Part shown: positions 18,459-27,651 of the stretch, in pieces
Layout of the letters: every line of letters starts with the position of its first letter
How positions within the stretch are numbered: position 1 is the first letter of the stretch
Assembly: GCF_000421265.1 (NCBI RefSeq)
Contig: NZ_ATWN01000007.1
Span: forward strand, 186,001-250,000
Source of the DNA: Thalassospira lucentensis MCCC 1A00383 = DSM 14000
Lineage (GTDB): Bacteria; Pseudomonadota; Alphaproteobacteria; Rhodospirillales; Thalassospiraceae
Length of the DNA stretch: 64,000 bases
Direction: 5' to 3'
Notes under the pieces: model-generated
Told to the model about the DNA's origin: nothing
The model's input: only the letters and a program-made list of their open reading frames with translations
The model's database searches: none
Position numbers and translations under genes: made by a program

Positions 18459-18893
18459 ATGATTCTATTTCAGCTTAAATGCGAACATGATCACGAATTC
18501 GAAGGCTGGTTCAAGGACGGCGCGACCTATGACGCGCAGGCCGCCGGGGGTGATTTATCCTGCCCGGTTTGTGGCACGTCCAATGTTGGCAAGGCCTTGA
18601 TGGCGCCGCGTCTTCGCACGACACGCCAAAAAGAAGATGCTGCTGAAAAACAGCGTCAGAAGGCGGTTGCCGAAGCCACCAAGACCGCGATTGCCGAAAT
18701 CCGCAAACAGGTCGAAACCAATTGCGAGAATGTCGGTACCAAGTTCGCCGAAGAAGCCCGCAAAATCCATTATGGCGAAACCGAAAAGCGCGGCATCTAC
18801 GGCGAAGCGTCGATCAAGGAAACTGCCGAACTGGTCGATGAGGGCATTGATATTCATGCCTTGCCCTGGGACGACAAGACCAAGAAAAACTGA
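18459..18893 (+). CDS. DUF1178 family protein
   Basis: A 144-residue conserved alphaproteobacterial protein of unknown function. The N-terminus (FQLKCEHDHEFEGWF, then CPVCGTSNVGKALMAP) carries four cysteines or histidines able to form a small zinc site. A long charged helix and the C-terminal KRGIYGEASIKETAELVDEG and LPWDD motifs follow, both typical of DUF1178. It lies convergent with ubiG. No function can be inferred from position. Confidence 0.88.
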   Translation: MILFQLKCEHDHEFEGWFKDGATYDAQAAGGDLSCPVCGTSNVGKALMAPRLRTTRQKEDAAEKQRQKAVAEATKTAIAEIRKQVETNCENVGTKFAEEARKIHYGETEKRGIYGEASIKETAELVDEGIDIHALPWDDKTKKN

Positions 18894-18967
18894 TCAAGAG
18901 ATCAGGTTTCTATCACCTGTCGTTGTGCAAGGTTTTCCGGTCTTTCGGAACAGGCGTTTGCCCGTCT

Positions 18968-19729
18968 TTACGCCGCAGGTTTGCGCGCAATCACCATGTA
19001 ATTGACGTCAAGGTCGCGGGGTGCCGGGGACCATTTGTCATTGATCGGGTTATAGGCGACACCGGTGATATCAACCATCTCAAGCCCGGAACCACGCAAG
19101 TAACCTGACATTTCCGACGGTTTGACGAATTTGCGCCAATCATGGGTTCCAGCGGGCACCCAGCGCAGAATGTATTCCGCGCCGATCTTGGCAAGGGCAA
19201 GGGATTTCAGCGTGCGGTTCAGGGTGGCGATAAACATCAAACCGCCCGGTTTAAGCACCGACGCGCAAGCCTGCATGAAGAACTGCGGGTCATCGACATG
19301 TTCGATGACTTCCATGTTCAGCACGACGTCAAACTGTTTGCCCTCATCGGCCAGCATTTCGGGCGTGCCACAGCGATAGTCGATCTCCAGCCCGGATTGT
19401 TGGGCGTGGACCTTGGCGACATCGATGTTGTTTTGCGCCGCATCGACGGAGATCATTTTGGCCCCCATGCGGGCAAGCGGTTCGGACAGAAGGCCCGCAC
19501 CACACCCGATATCGATGATTTCGATGTCCTTGAGCGGTTCAATGGTGTTGGGATCGCGCCCAACATGCGCACAGATATTGTCGCGCAGGAGCCCCAAACG
19601 TACCGGGTTGAATTTATGCAGCGGCTTCATCACACCATTGGGATCCCACCATTCTTCAGCCATGGCGGAAAAACGTGCAATTTCCTCGGCATTGGCAGTG
19701 CGGCTGGTTTTGGTGGGGGCTTCCGACAT
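18968..19729 (-). CDS. ubiG: Ubiquinone O-methyltransferase UbiG
   Basis: A 253-residue bifunctional enzyme performing both O-methylations of ubiquinone synthesis. Motif I is IDIGCGAGLLSEPLARMGA, and the family signatures FSAMAEEWWDPNG, LNMEVIEHVDDP and VPAGTHDWRKFVKPSEM are all present. The ATG at 19729 is chosen over an upstream in-frame start at 19768 because CGGAG lies about 8 bases ahead and UbiG proteins begin here. It is divergent from lysC across 457 bp, an arrangement seen in related alphaproteobacteria. COQ9 is encoded 38 kb away at 57.8 kb. Confidence 0.95.
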   Translation of the reverse strand: MSEAPTKTSRTANAEEIARFSAMAEEWWDPNGVMKPLHKFNPVRLGLLRDNICAHVGRDPNTIEPLKDIEIIDIGCGAGLLSEPLARMGAKMISVDAAQNNIDVAKVHAQQSGLEIDYRCGTPEMLADEGKQFDVVLNMEVIEHVDDPQFFMQACASVLKPGGLMFIATLNRTLKSLALAKIGAEYILRWVPAGTHDWRKFVKPSEMSGYLRGSGLEMVDITGVAYNPINDKWSPAPRDLDVNYMVIARKPAA

Positions 19730-20186
19730 GGCGTGGCTCCGAAGGCGTGATGTCAAATATGTCTGCACTGTTTACGCGGGGACGCCTAGCAAGGCAATAC
19801 TTCGGTGCAAAACCGTGGCTGTCATATGTTGGTAGGGATGGACGTGCCAGCGATCTTTCTTGAGTTGTTTAGGGGGGCTGGTGACTTTGGAAAAGGTGCC
19901 CTGCACAAATGGTATGGATCATCAGGGTTATTAGGTAAATTTCGTCGAAAATTTCATTGAATTTGCCCATCACGAACGATTGGGAGCATTTTTGCAGAGA
20001 AAAAATGCATCGACGCAATTTATCGGCTTGGTTGATGCTTGTTTCGCAATGCGTATGGCAGTATTGATAACGCCGCCCGGATCAGGAGTAGCGCTGTATA
20101 TAGAGCATGCACCCTTGGTTCGGCACCGGATCACATGCCGTCATTTTCGGATAGCCGATCGACGGCGAGCATAGCGGGGATACTTC
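19730..20186. other. ubiG-lysC divergent intergenic region
   Basis: These 457 bases contain no convincing gene. They must carry both promoters, but I could not place a well-spaced -35/-10 pair. An AT-rich tract lies at about 19930-20010. No lysine riboswitch-like domain or attenuator hairpin is evident before lysC, so aspartokinase is probably controlled mainly by feedback. Confidence 0.5.
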
Positions 20187-21407
20187 ATGGCCCGTATTGT
20201 CATGAAATTTGGCGGCACTTCGGTCGCCGATGTCGAAAAAATCAAGAATGTCGCACGCCGGGTTAAAACCGAGGTCGATGCAGGCAATCAGGTTGCGGTT
20301 GTTGTTTCCGCGATGTCGGGCAAGACCAACGAACTGGTTGGCTGGGCACAGGAAGTGTCGCCGATGTATGATGCGCGTGAATATGACGTCATCGTATCGT
20401 CGGGCGAACAGGTGACTGTCGGCCTTCTGGCGATGGCCCTACAAAGCATGGATGTGGCAGCACGGTCGTGGCTGGGATGGCAAATTCCGCTTAAGACCGA
20501 TGGCGCACATGCCAAGGCACGCATCAAGGAAATCGACACCACCGAACTTGATAAACGCCTGAATGGTGGCGAAGTTGTCTGTGTGGCCGGGTTCCAGGGG
20601 ATTGCACCCGATAACCGGATTACCACGCTGGGCCGTGGTGGGTCCGATACATCGGCGGTGGCACTGGCGGCGGCATTGAAGGCGGACCGCTGCGATATCT
20701 ACACCGATGTTGAGGGGGTCTACACCACCGACCCGCGGATCGTGCCCAAGGCGCGCAAGATCGATAAGATTACCTACGAAGAAATGCTGGAACTCGCTTC
20801 GCTGGGTGCGAAGGTCCTACAAACCCGATCGGTTGAGATGGCGATGAACCATCGCGTCCGGGTGCAGGTCCGTTCGACCTTTAGCGAAGCAGAAGGAACA
20901 CTTGTTGTAGACGAGGACGAGATCGTGGAACAGGAAGTCGTAAGCGGGATTGCCTATAGCCGTGACGAAGCCAAGATTACCTTGGTCAAGGTTGCGGACA
21001 AGCCGGGCATCGCTGCTTCTATCTTCAGCCCGTTGGCTGATGCGAATATCAATGTCGACATGATCGTGCAGAACGTCTCTGAAGACGGGAAAAGCACGGA
21101 TATGACCTTTACCGTTCCGCGCGGAGAATTCCAGCGGGCGCTTCAGGTCATTGAAAAGAACAAGGCGCATATCGCCTATCAGGAACTGCTGAGCACATCG
21201 GATGTGACCAAAGTGTCGATCATTGGTGTTGGCATGCGGTCCCATGTTGGCGTGGCACGCAAAATGTTTGAGACCCTGGCTGAAAAGGGCATCAACATTC
21301 AGGTCATCTCAACCTCGGAAATCAAGGTCAGTGTTCTGATCGCCGAGGAATATACCGAACTTGCGGTTCGTGCCCTGCACACCGCATACGGTCTGGATGC
21401 CGATTAA
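20187..21407 (+). CDS. lysC: Aspartate kinase
   Basis: A 406-residue monofunctional aspartokinase that phosphorylates aspartate for lysine, threonine, methionine and diaminopimelate synthesis. KFGGTSVAD (residues 7-15) starts the kinase domain, and LGRGGSDTSAVALAAAL and TDVEGVYTTDPRIVPKA are diagnostic. Two ACT domains (about 265-406; DKPGIAASIFSPLADANINV and GVGMRSHVGVARKMFETL) provide feedback control by lysine and/or threonine. The length is normal for the alpha-subunit type. The gene begins a plus-strand run leading to ptsP, as in many alphaproteobacteria. Confidence 0.96.
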   Translation: MARIVMKFGGTSVADVEKIKNVARRVKTEVDAGNQVAVVVSAMSGKTNELVGWAQEVSPMYDAREYDVIVSSGEQVTVGLLAMALQSMDVAARSWLGWQIPLKTDGAHAKARIKEIDTTELDKRLNGGEVVCVAGFQGIAPDNRITTLGRGGSDTSAVALAAALKADRCDIYTDVEGVYTTDPRIVPKARKIDKITYEEMLELASLGAKVLQTRSVEMAMNHRVRVQVRSTFSEAEGTLVVDEDEIVEQEVVSGIAYSRDEAKITLVKVADKPGIAASIFSPLADANINVDMIVQNVSEDGKSTDMTFTVPRGEFQRALQVIEKNKAHIAYQELLSTSDVTKVSIIGVGMRSHVGVARKMFETLAEKGINIQVISTSEIKVSVLIAEEYTELAVRALHTAYGLDAD

Positions 21408-21560
21408 TTGCAACGGGGTTTTCGCGTTTTGCGCGATTAAGCCACTGTTAAAGTAAGTATAATACTACATACTAGCTGGGGCTTCTTGGTTTCAGCTTTC
21501 TTGATGAAATGGCAGGGGACCCATCGGTCTCCTGCATTTCTGCTTTGGGGTACAAAGAAT

Positions 21561-22589
21561 ATGAGCGATCCGAAATTTGACGCAGCACGTGCGCGCCTTG
21601 AAACTTTGTGGGCAGCGGGCAAGGAATTTCTGGGAACCGACTACGCCATTATGGCTGGCGCGATGTCGTGGGTGTCAGAACGTCACCTTGTGTCGGCTGT
21701 GTCGAATGGCGGTGGTTTCGGGGTGATTGCCTGTGGCTCGATGACGCCTGATTTGCTGTCAGCCGAAATTGCCGCAACCAAGGAAATGACCAAGAAGCCG
21801 TTTGGCGTCAATCTGATCACCATGCATCCGATGCTTGATGATCTGATTGACGTTTGCCGCGAACATAATGTTGGTCACGTGGTCCTTGCGGGTGGGTTGC
21901 CGTCATCGGCCTCGATCAAAAAGGCCAAGGAATTTGCCAAGGTTGTTTGTTTTGCCCCGGCACTTGTTTTAACCAAAAAGCTGATCCGCTCGGGTGCGGA
22001 TGCGCTGGTGATCGAAGGCAGTGAGGCCGGTGGCCATATCGGCCCTGTGTCACTGACGGTTCTTGCACAGGAAATCTTGCCGCATGTTGCCGATGTACCG
22101 GTTTTCTGTGCTGGTGGTATTGGGCGCGGCGAAGCGATTACCGGGTTGCTTGAGCAGGGTGCATCTGGTGTGCAGATCGGCACCCGTCTTGTCTGTGCCG
22201 AGGAATGCATTGCCCATCCCGATTTCAAAAAGGCCTTTATCCGTGCCAGCGCACGTGATGCGATTACCACGGTTCAGCTTGATGACCGTTTCCCGGTTAT
22301 TCCGGTGCGTGCCCTTGCCAACAAGGGGACCGATGAATTCCGCGATAAACAGCGTGCGGTGATTGAAAAGTTCCGCGCAGGTGAGCTAGATCAAGGCGAA
22401 GCCCAGCTTGAAATTGAACACTTCTGGGCCGGTGCATTGCGCCGTGCCGTGATTGACGGTGACGTTGAAAGTGGATCGGTTATGGCAGGGCAGTCGGTTG
22501 GTATGGTAAAGAAAGAACAACCGGTTACCGAAATTCTTGAAGAGCTGGTCGAACAGGCCGTTCAATCCCTGGTTAAGAGAGACGACTAA
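21561..22589 (+). CDS. FMN-dependent nitronate monooxygenase / FabK-like oxidoreductase
   Basis: A 342-residue TIM-barrel flavoprotein of the nitronate monooxygenase / enoyl-ACP reductase II superfamily. Motifs are YAIMAGAMSWVSERHLVSAV near the N-terminus, VIEGSEAGGHIGP with the conserved histidine, and FCAGGIGRGEAI plus GASGVQIGTRL for FMN phosphate. ATG 21561 is used; an upstream in-frame ATG at 21486 lacks support. It ends five bases before ptsP, so the two are co-transcribed. It is only distantly similar to the family member at 9.4 kb. The physiological substrate is unknown. Confidence 0.85.
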   Translation: MSDPKFDAARARLETLWAAGKEFLGTDYAIMAGAMSWVSERHLVSAVSNGGGFGVIACGSMTPDLLSAEIAATKEMTKKPFGVNLITMHPMLDDLIDVCREHNVGHVVLAGGLPSSASIKKAKEFAKVVCFAPALVLTKKLIRSGADALVIEGSEAGGHIGPVSLTVLAQEILPHVADVPVFCAGGIGRGEAITGLLEQGASGVQIGTRLVCAEECIAHPDFKKAFIRASARDAITTVQLDDRFPVIPVRALANKGTDEFRDKQRAVIEKFRAGELDQGEAQLEIEHFWAGALRRAVIDGDVESGSVMAGQSVGMVKKEQPVTEILEELVEQAVQSLVKRDD

Positions 22590-22594
22590 GACAG

Positions 22595-24877
22595 ATGAGC
22601 ATTCCGTCCGCCGCAGTTTCTGGCCCGCGACGCCTTTTAAAGCGCGTCCGCGACGTTATGGCTGGACCGGGGACTGCGGAGGAACGCCTTGGACAGATCG
22701 TGACCATTATTGCTGCTGATATGGTGGCAGAGGTGTGTTCGGTCTATGTGATGCGTGCGGGCGAGGTGCTTGAGCTGTTTGCGACATGTGGTCTGTCCAA
22801 AGAGGCGATCCACATGACGCGCCTTCGGGTGGGTGAGGGGATTGTCGGGTTTGTTGCCGCCCATGCGCGGCCCTTGAACCTTAAGGACGCGCAAAGTCAT
22901 CCGAACTTTGCCTATCGCCCGGAAACCGGCGAGGAAATCTATCATTCCATGATCGGTGTGCCGGTCCTGCGCGGGGGCCGTATCATTGGCGTTTTGGCGG
23001 TGCAGAACCGCACCGAACGCCTGTATTCCGAGGACGAGCAGGAAGCGCTTGAAAACGTTGCCATGGTGCTGGCCGAAATGGTCGCCGGTGGTGAGTTGGT
23101 TAGCCGCGAAGAACTTATTCCGACCGATGGCATCGCACTTTTGCCGCTGCGTCTTGGCGGGGCGCGGCTTGCGCCGGGGATTGGCAAGGGGATTGCCGTT
23201 CTGCATGAGCCGCGCATTGTCATTGACCGCATGGTGTCGGACGACCCCGAAGAAGAACTGACGCGGCTGCGCGAAGCCATGCGGGCCTTGCAAAACCATC
23301 TTGATAAGATGCTTGAGGCGGTTTCCGACATTGACGGCCTTGATGAGGCCGACGATCCGGGCGACATCCTTGAAGCCTATCGGATGATTGCCCAGGATAC
23401 CGGGTGGCTTAACCGGATTACCGAGGCGGTCCATACCGGGTTGACGGCCGAGGCGGCTGTGCAGAAGGTTCATGACGACACCCGTGCACGTATGGCGCAG
23501 GTGACCGATCCGTATTTGCGCGAACGCCTGCATGATCTTGAAGACCTTGCCAACCGGTTGTTGCAGCATTTGTCTGGCCAGTATCAGTCCCCGGCATTTG
23601 GTGATTTGCCCGATGAAATTATTCTGGTGGCGCGCAACATCGGCCCGGCGGAGCTTTTGGATTACGATCACACCCGGTTGCGCGGGCTGGCGCTTGAGGA
23701 AGGGTCACATACATCGCATGTGGCGATTGTGGCCCGTGCCCTTGATATTCCCGTTCTTGGCGGGGTAAAGGGCGTTCTTGATAAGGTCGAAGGCGGTGAT
23801 CCACTGATTGTGGATGCCGACAATGCCCAGTTGTTCGTGCGCCCCAGTGAAGATGTGCGTGCGGTCATTGACGGGGCGCTTAAGGCGCGTGCACAGCGCA
23901 AGGCGCTTTATGCGCAGATGCGCGATATGCCGTCGTGCACGACCGATGGGGTGGATGTTTCGCTTAATATCAATGCGGGGCTTTTGATTGATGTGCCCCA
24001 TGTCATTGAAAGCGGCGCGGATGGTATTGGTCTGTACCGGACGGAAATCCCGTTCATGGTGCGATCTGCCATGCCCGACATCACCGATCAGACAAAATTA
24101 TACAACCGTATTTTCGAGCAGGCCGAGGGCCGTCCGATCGTGTTTCGGACGTTGGATGTCGGCGGTGACAAATTGTTGCCCTATTGGGAAGATATGACTG
24201 AAGAGAACCCGGCAATGGGGTGGCGTTCGATCCGCATTACGCTGGATCGGCCTGCCGTGCTGGTGCATCAGCTGCGCGCCTTGATCCGTGCGGGGCATGA
24301 TCGTGATCTTTATATCATGTTCCCGATGATCGCCGAGGTTGCCGAATTCGATCAGGCGAAAGTCCTGCTTGATGATCAGCTAAGGCGTGAAGCCGAACGT
24401 GGTTTTGTTCCGCGCAAGGTTGAAGTTGGCGCGATGCTTGAGGTGCCAGCCCTTATCTGGCAGGCACCAGCCTTGCTTAAGCGTGTTGACTTCCTGTCGG
24501 TCGGGACCAACGATCTGTTGCAGTTTATGTTTGCCGCAGATCGTGGTAATCCGCGGATTGAAGGACGATATGATACATTATCACCCAGCGTTTTCGCATT
24601 TATGCGCCAGTTGGTGACGCTGTGTGACGAAAAAGATGTCCGGTTAACCATTTGTGGCGAAATGGCCGGGCGACCGTTGGAGGCAATGGCCCTTATCGGC
24701 TTGGGAATAAAGCGTTTATCTATGGCACCTGCGTCTATCGGTCCTGTAAAGGAAATGGTTAGAAGTATGTGCAAGTATGAAGTTGAACGTTATGTTCTGA
24801 CGATAATGAATAATTCCACCAGATCACTGCGATCTCGTCTTAAGGCTTTCGCAATAGATCACGGTGTAAAACTTTAA
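22595..24877 (+). CDS. ptsP: Nitrogen-PTS enzyme I (phosphoenolpyruvate-protein phosphotransferase)
   Basis: A 760-residue EI-Ntr that autophosphorylates from phosphoenolpyruvate and passes the phosphate to NPr. An N-terminal GAF domain (about residues 25-165), which binds glutamine in studied homologues, distinguishes it from sugar-PTS enzyme I. The phospho-histidine is H375 (SHTSHVAIVARAL). The PEP-binding barrel has TLDVGGDKLLPY, SVGTNDLLQFMFAADRGNP and LTICGEMAG with the catalytic cysteine. It lies five bases after the flavoprotein gene. The ptsO and ptsN partners are not in this window. Confidence 0.96.
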   Translation: MSIPSAAVSGPRRLLKRVRDVMAGPGTAEERLGQIVTIIAADMVAEVCSVYVMRAGEVLELFATCGLSKEAIHMTRLRVGEGIVGFVAAHARPLNLKDAQSHPNFAYRPETGEEIYHSMIGVPVLRGGRIIGVLAVQNRTERLYSEDEQEALENVAMVLAEMVAGGELVSREELIPTDGIALLPLRLGGARLAPGIGKGIAVLHEPRIVIDRMVSDDPEEELTRLREAMRALQNHLDKMLEAVSDIDGLDEADDPGDILEAYRMIAQDTGWLNRITEAVHTGLTAEAAVQKVHDDTRARMAQVTDPYLRERLHDLEDLANRLLQHLSGQYQSPAFGDLPDEIILVARNIGPAELLDYDHTRLRGLALEEGSHTSHVAIVARALDIPVLGGVKGVLDKVEGGDPLIVDADNAQLFVRPSEDVRAVIDGALKARAQRKALYAQMRDMPSCTTDGVDVSLNINAGLLIDVPHVIESGADGIGLYRTEIPFMVRSAMPDITDQTKLYNRIFEQAEGRPIVFRTLDVGGDKLLPYWEDMTEENPAMGWRSIRITLDRPAVLVHQLRALIRAGHDRDLYIMFPMIAEVAEFDQAKVLLDDQLRREAERGFVPRKVEVGAMLEVPALIWQAPALLKRVDFLSVGTNDLLQFMFAADRGNPRIEGRYDTLSPSVFAFMRQLVTLCDEKDVRLTICGEMAGRPLEAMALIGLGIKRLSMAPASIGPVKEMVRSMCKYEVERYVLTIMNNSTRSLRSRLKAFAIDHGVKL

Positions 24878-24943
24878 AAACAATCGCTTTTGGTGGGGAT
24901 TTCTGATATTTTTATTGCTAGATCGTAACGTGGGGGTGCGGAG

Positions 24944-26218
24944 TTGGCGATCAAAAAGCGAAAGGAAGATCATTTGAATGAGGATGCCCGCGGGCGCCTG
25001 CGCTTCAGGCCGTTGTCCGGGGATAATCCCTCGAATGATATTATGATGGAAGCAGAGAACAACCAGCTCGGCGGTCACGCCGATGTCGGACAACTCTTGA
25101 AACAGACCCGTATCGGGTTGGGGCAAACCGTCGAAGACGTTTGTCAGCTTCTTCGTATTCGTAAAATTTATGTCGAAGCCATCGAGAATGGAGAGTATTC
25201 GCTTTTGCCGAATGGTCCCTATGGTCTTGGCTTCGTTAAAGCATATGCTGAGCATCTTGGCCTTGACGGGGCTGAGATTGCGCGTCGTTTCCGTGAGGAA
25301 AACAACGCGCCGGCAGCACGAACGCAATTGTCGTTCCCAAAACCGGTTCAAGAAAGCCGGGTTCCAGGTGGGGCAGTCCTTTTGATTGCCGCGATGCTTG
25401 GACTTGGGGCTTACGGCGGGTGGTACTATCTTTCAAGCCAGGGCAAAACCATTGCCGATCTGGTCGATCCACTGCCTGAACGACTGGCAAGCTATACGAC
25501 GTCTGCACCGAAAGAGCCTGAGCCGCGGACACTTGAAAACGCGGCAGAGGCACGGGCAGCCGAAGCGCCGGTTTCATCGACGGATACTACTGACACTGCA
25601 AACGAACCTGCTGGGGTGGAAACACCCGTTGCAAGTTCAGCCACCACCTCCGAGGGTGAGGGTGCAGGGTCAAATGATGTTGCCGTTGTCGAAACCGCAC
25701 CTGAAACTGCTGCTGCCCCGGTTGAAGAAGCCGAGAATACGGCACCAGACGTTGCAGAACAGCCCGTAAGCGAAACGGCGCAAGCAGAACCTGCTGCGGA
25801 GCCGCAAGCGCCGGTGGCTCAAGCACCTGAAACGACACCTGATACGGCACCGGCTGCGCCAGCCGCAGAAGTTGCGTCTGTACCGGAAGTACCTGACGTT
25901 GATGATGCGGGTGGTGCGCGTGTGTTTGGATCGGTCAATGTTGACAGCCGTGTGACGATTTCAGCCACAGAAACCAGTTGGGTTCGCATTCGCGAAGCTG
26001 ATGGTAATGTCTTGCTGACCCGGATGTTGACGGCGGGCGATACCTATCGTGTGCCGAACCGTGACGGGCTTAAGCTTGAAGTCGGTAATGCCGGTGCCCT
26101 GACCTATAGCATCGACGGGAACGAAGCGCTTCCGGTTGGTGAATACGGCGCGGTTATTTCGGATTTCTCGTTGAATGTTGATGATTTGACCGACGCTGAA
26201 ACATCGACTGTTCAGTAA
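24944..26218 (+). CDS. RodZ-like membrane protein with HTH and DUF4115 domains
   Basis: A protein of up to 424 residues, bitopic in the inner membrane. A cytoplasmic Xre-like helix-turn-helix (VGQLLKQTRIGLGQTVEDVC to LGLDGAEIARRF, about 45-115) is followed by one TM segment (AVLLIAAMLGLGAYGGWYYL, about 145-165). A ~150-residue Ala/Glu/Pro-rich linker and a C-terminal DUF4115 domain (ATETSWVRIREADGNVLLTR) complete it. RodZ anchors MreB to the membrane. The start is either TTG 24944 or TTG 24974, the latter preceded by AAGGAAG; no in-frame ATG suits. It precedes ispG, a common bacterial pairing. Confidence 0.85.
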   Translation: MAIKKRKEDHLNEDARGRLRFRPLSGDNPSNDIMMEAENNQLGGHADVGQLLKQTRIGLGQTVEDVCQLLRIRKIYVEAIENGEYSLLPNGPYGLGFVKAYAEHLGLDGAEIARRFREENNAPAARTQLSFPKPVQESRVPGGAVLLIAAMLGLGAYGGWYYLSSQGKTIADLVDPLPERLASYTTSAPKEPEPRTLENAAEARAAEAPVSSTDTTDTANEPAGVETPVASSATTSEGEGAGSNDVAVVETAPETAAAPVEEAENTAPDVAEQPVSETAQAEPAAEPQAPVAQAPETTPDTAPAAPAAEVASVPEVPDVDDAGGARVFGSVNVDSRVTISATETSWVRIREADGNVLLTRMLTAGDTYRVPNRDGLKLEVGNAGALTYSIDGNEALPVGEYGAVISDFSLNVDDLTDAETSTVQ

Positions 26219-26262
26219 ACGCAAGCACCGGTAAAATGGTTTGTGTGACAGATTAAATGCCA

Positions 26263-26289
26263 AAGGCGGCCCTGTTGGGTCGCCTTTTT
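26263..26289 (+). terminator. Rho-independent terminator after the RodZ-like gene
   Basis: AAGGCGGCCC pairs with GGGTCGCCTT (one G-T pair) around TGTT and is followed by TTTTT. It separates the lysC-ptsP-RodZ run from ispG. Confidence 0.8.
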
Positions 26290-26398
26290 CGTGCCTGCCA
26301 TGCAAAATCGGTGAGAAAATCCGTCAGCCAACGGTTTCTAATCGGCGTTTGATAAGCTATATACACCCCAAGACACCTTGAACATTTTGGAACCGGAA

Positions 26399-27523
26399 AT
26401 GAGCGTCCGCCCATATCGCGATATTGAACGCCGCAAAAGCCGCAAAATCCTTGTCGGGAATGTGGAAGTTGGCGGCGACGCACCGATCACGGTGCAGTCG
26501 ATGACAAACACCCTGACCACCGATGTGAACGCGACAGTTGCGCAGATCCATCGGCTGGAAGAAGCCGGTGCAGACATCGTACGTGTGTCCTGCCCGGATC
26601 AGGAATCCTCGTTCGCGCTTAAGGACATTGTCAAACAGGTCAATGTCCCGATCGTGGCCGACATCCATTTCCATTACAAACGTGCGATTGAAGCCGCCGA
26701 ATCCGGTGCGGCGTGCCTGCGGATCAATCCGGGGAATATCGGGTCGACCGAACGTGTGCGCGAAGTCGTCAAGGCGGCAAAGGATCATGGCTGTTCAATG
26801 CGGATCGGGGTGAATGCCGGGTCGCTGGAAAAAGAACTGTTGGAGCGTTACGGCGAACCATGCCCCGAGGCGATGGTTGAAAGTGCGCTGAACCACGCCA
26901 AAATCCTTGAAGACCTTGATTTCCGCGAATTTAAAATCTCGGTCAAGGCGTCCGACGTTTTTCTGGCGGTGGCGGCCTATTACGGGCTGGCAGAAGCCTG
27001 TGATTATCCGCTGCATCTTGGCATTACCGAGGCCGGTGGCCTGCGCGGTGGGACGGTGAAATCAGCCATCGGGATGGGCAACCTTTTATGGGCCGGTATT
27101 GGTGATACGCTGCGCGTGTCATTGTCGGCCGATCCGGTTGAGGAAATCCATGTCGGATTTGACATTCTGAAATCACTTGGCCTTCGCACCCGTGGTGTGC
27201 AGATCATATCCTGCCCATCTTGTGCGCGTCAGGGCTTTAACGTGGTTGAAACCGTGGCCGCCCTTGAAGAACGTCTTGCCCATATCTCAACCCCGATTTC
27301 GCTGTCGATCATTGGCTGTATTGTCAATGGTCCGGGCGAAGCGCGTGAAACCGATATCGGTTTGACCGGTGGCGGTGGGGGCAATCACAAGATGTATATT
27401 TCCGGGCGCCCGGATCATAATGTCAGCACGGAAAAGATGGTCGATCATATCGTCGATCTGGTCGAAGAACGTGCGGCAAAAATCGAAGCCGAAGAAGCCG
27501 CCAAACTGGCTGCGGCGGAATAG
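26399..27523 (+). CDS. ispG: 4-hydroxy-3-methylbut-2-enyl-diphosphate synthase
   Basis: A 374-residue IspG (GcpE), which converts MEcPP to HMBPP in the MEP isoprenoid pathway. Family signatures are [15 protein letters not shown] near residue 30, [14 protein letters not shown] and LRINPGNIG. The 4Fe-4S ligands are two cysteines in [11 protein letters not shown] and one in [10 protein letters not shown], with the catalytic glutamate in the last motif. ATG 26399 ([14 protein letters not shown]) follows GGAACCGGAA; TTG 26378 is less likely. Its end is followed by a hairpin before hisS. Confidence 0.96.
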   Translation: MSVRPYRDIERRKSRKILVGNVEVGGDAPITVQSMTNTLTTDVNATVAQIHRLEEAGADIVRVSCPDQESSFALKDIVKQVNVPIVADIHFHYKRAIEAAESGAACLRINPGNIGSTERVREVVKAAKDHGCSMRIGVNAGSLEKELLERYGEPCPEAMVESALNHAKILEDLDFREFKISVKASDVFLAVAAYYGLAEACDYPLHLGITEAGGLRGGTVKSAIGMGNLLWAGIGDTLRVSLSADPVEEIHVGFDILKSLGLRTRGVQIISCPSCARQGFNVVETVAALEERLAHISTPISLSIIGCIVNGPGEARETDIGLTGGGGGNHKMYISGRPDHNVSTEKMVDHIVDLVEERAAKIEAEEAAKLAAAE

Positions 27524-27546
27524 CAAAGTTGTATTGATCAGTTTTG

Positions 27547-27576
27547 GCTTTCCGCCACACCGGCGGAAAGCTATTT
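27547..27576 (+). terminator. Strong hairpin between ispG and hisS
   Basis: GCTTTCCGCC (27547-27556) pairs perfectly with GGCGGAAAGC (27562-27571) around five bases and is followed by TATTTT. The T run is interrupted, so this is a weak terminator or an RNA-processing or attenuation element in the 128-bp gap. Confidence 0.6.
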
Positions 27577-27651
27577 TCATGTTCGCATGAATTTGCACAC
27601 AATTGCCTTGTGGGCAAATTGCTGGATTTAAAGAAAGATCGGAGACCCAAA

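Noticed and set aside
22637..23671. A 344-codon open frame on the minus strand opposite ptsP
   Set aside because: Antisense shadow of the ptsP coding frame, rich in His/Arg/Gln and without domain signatures.
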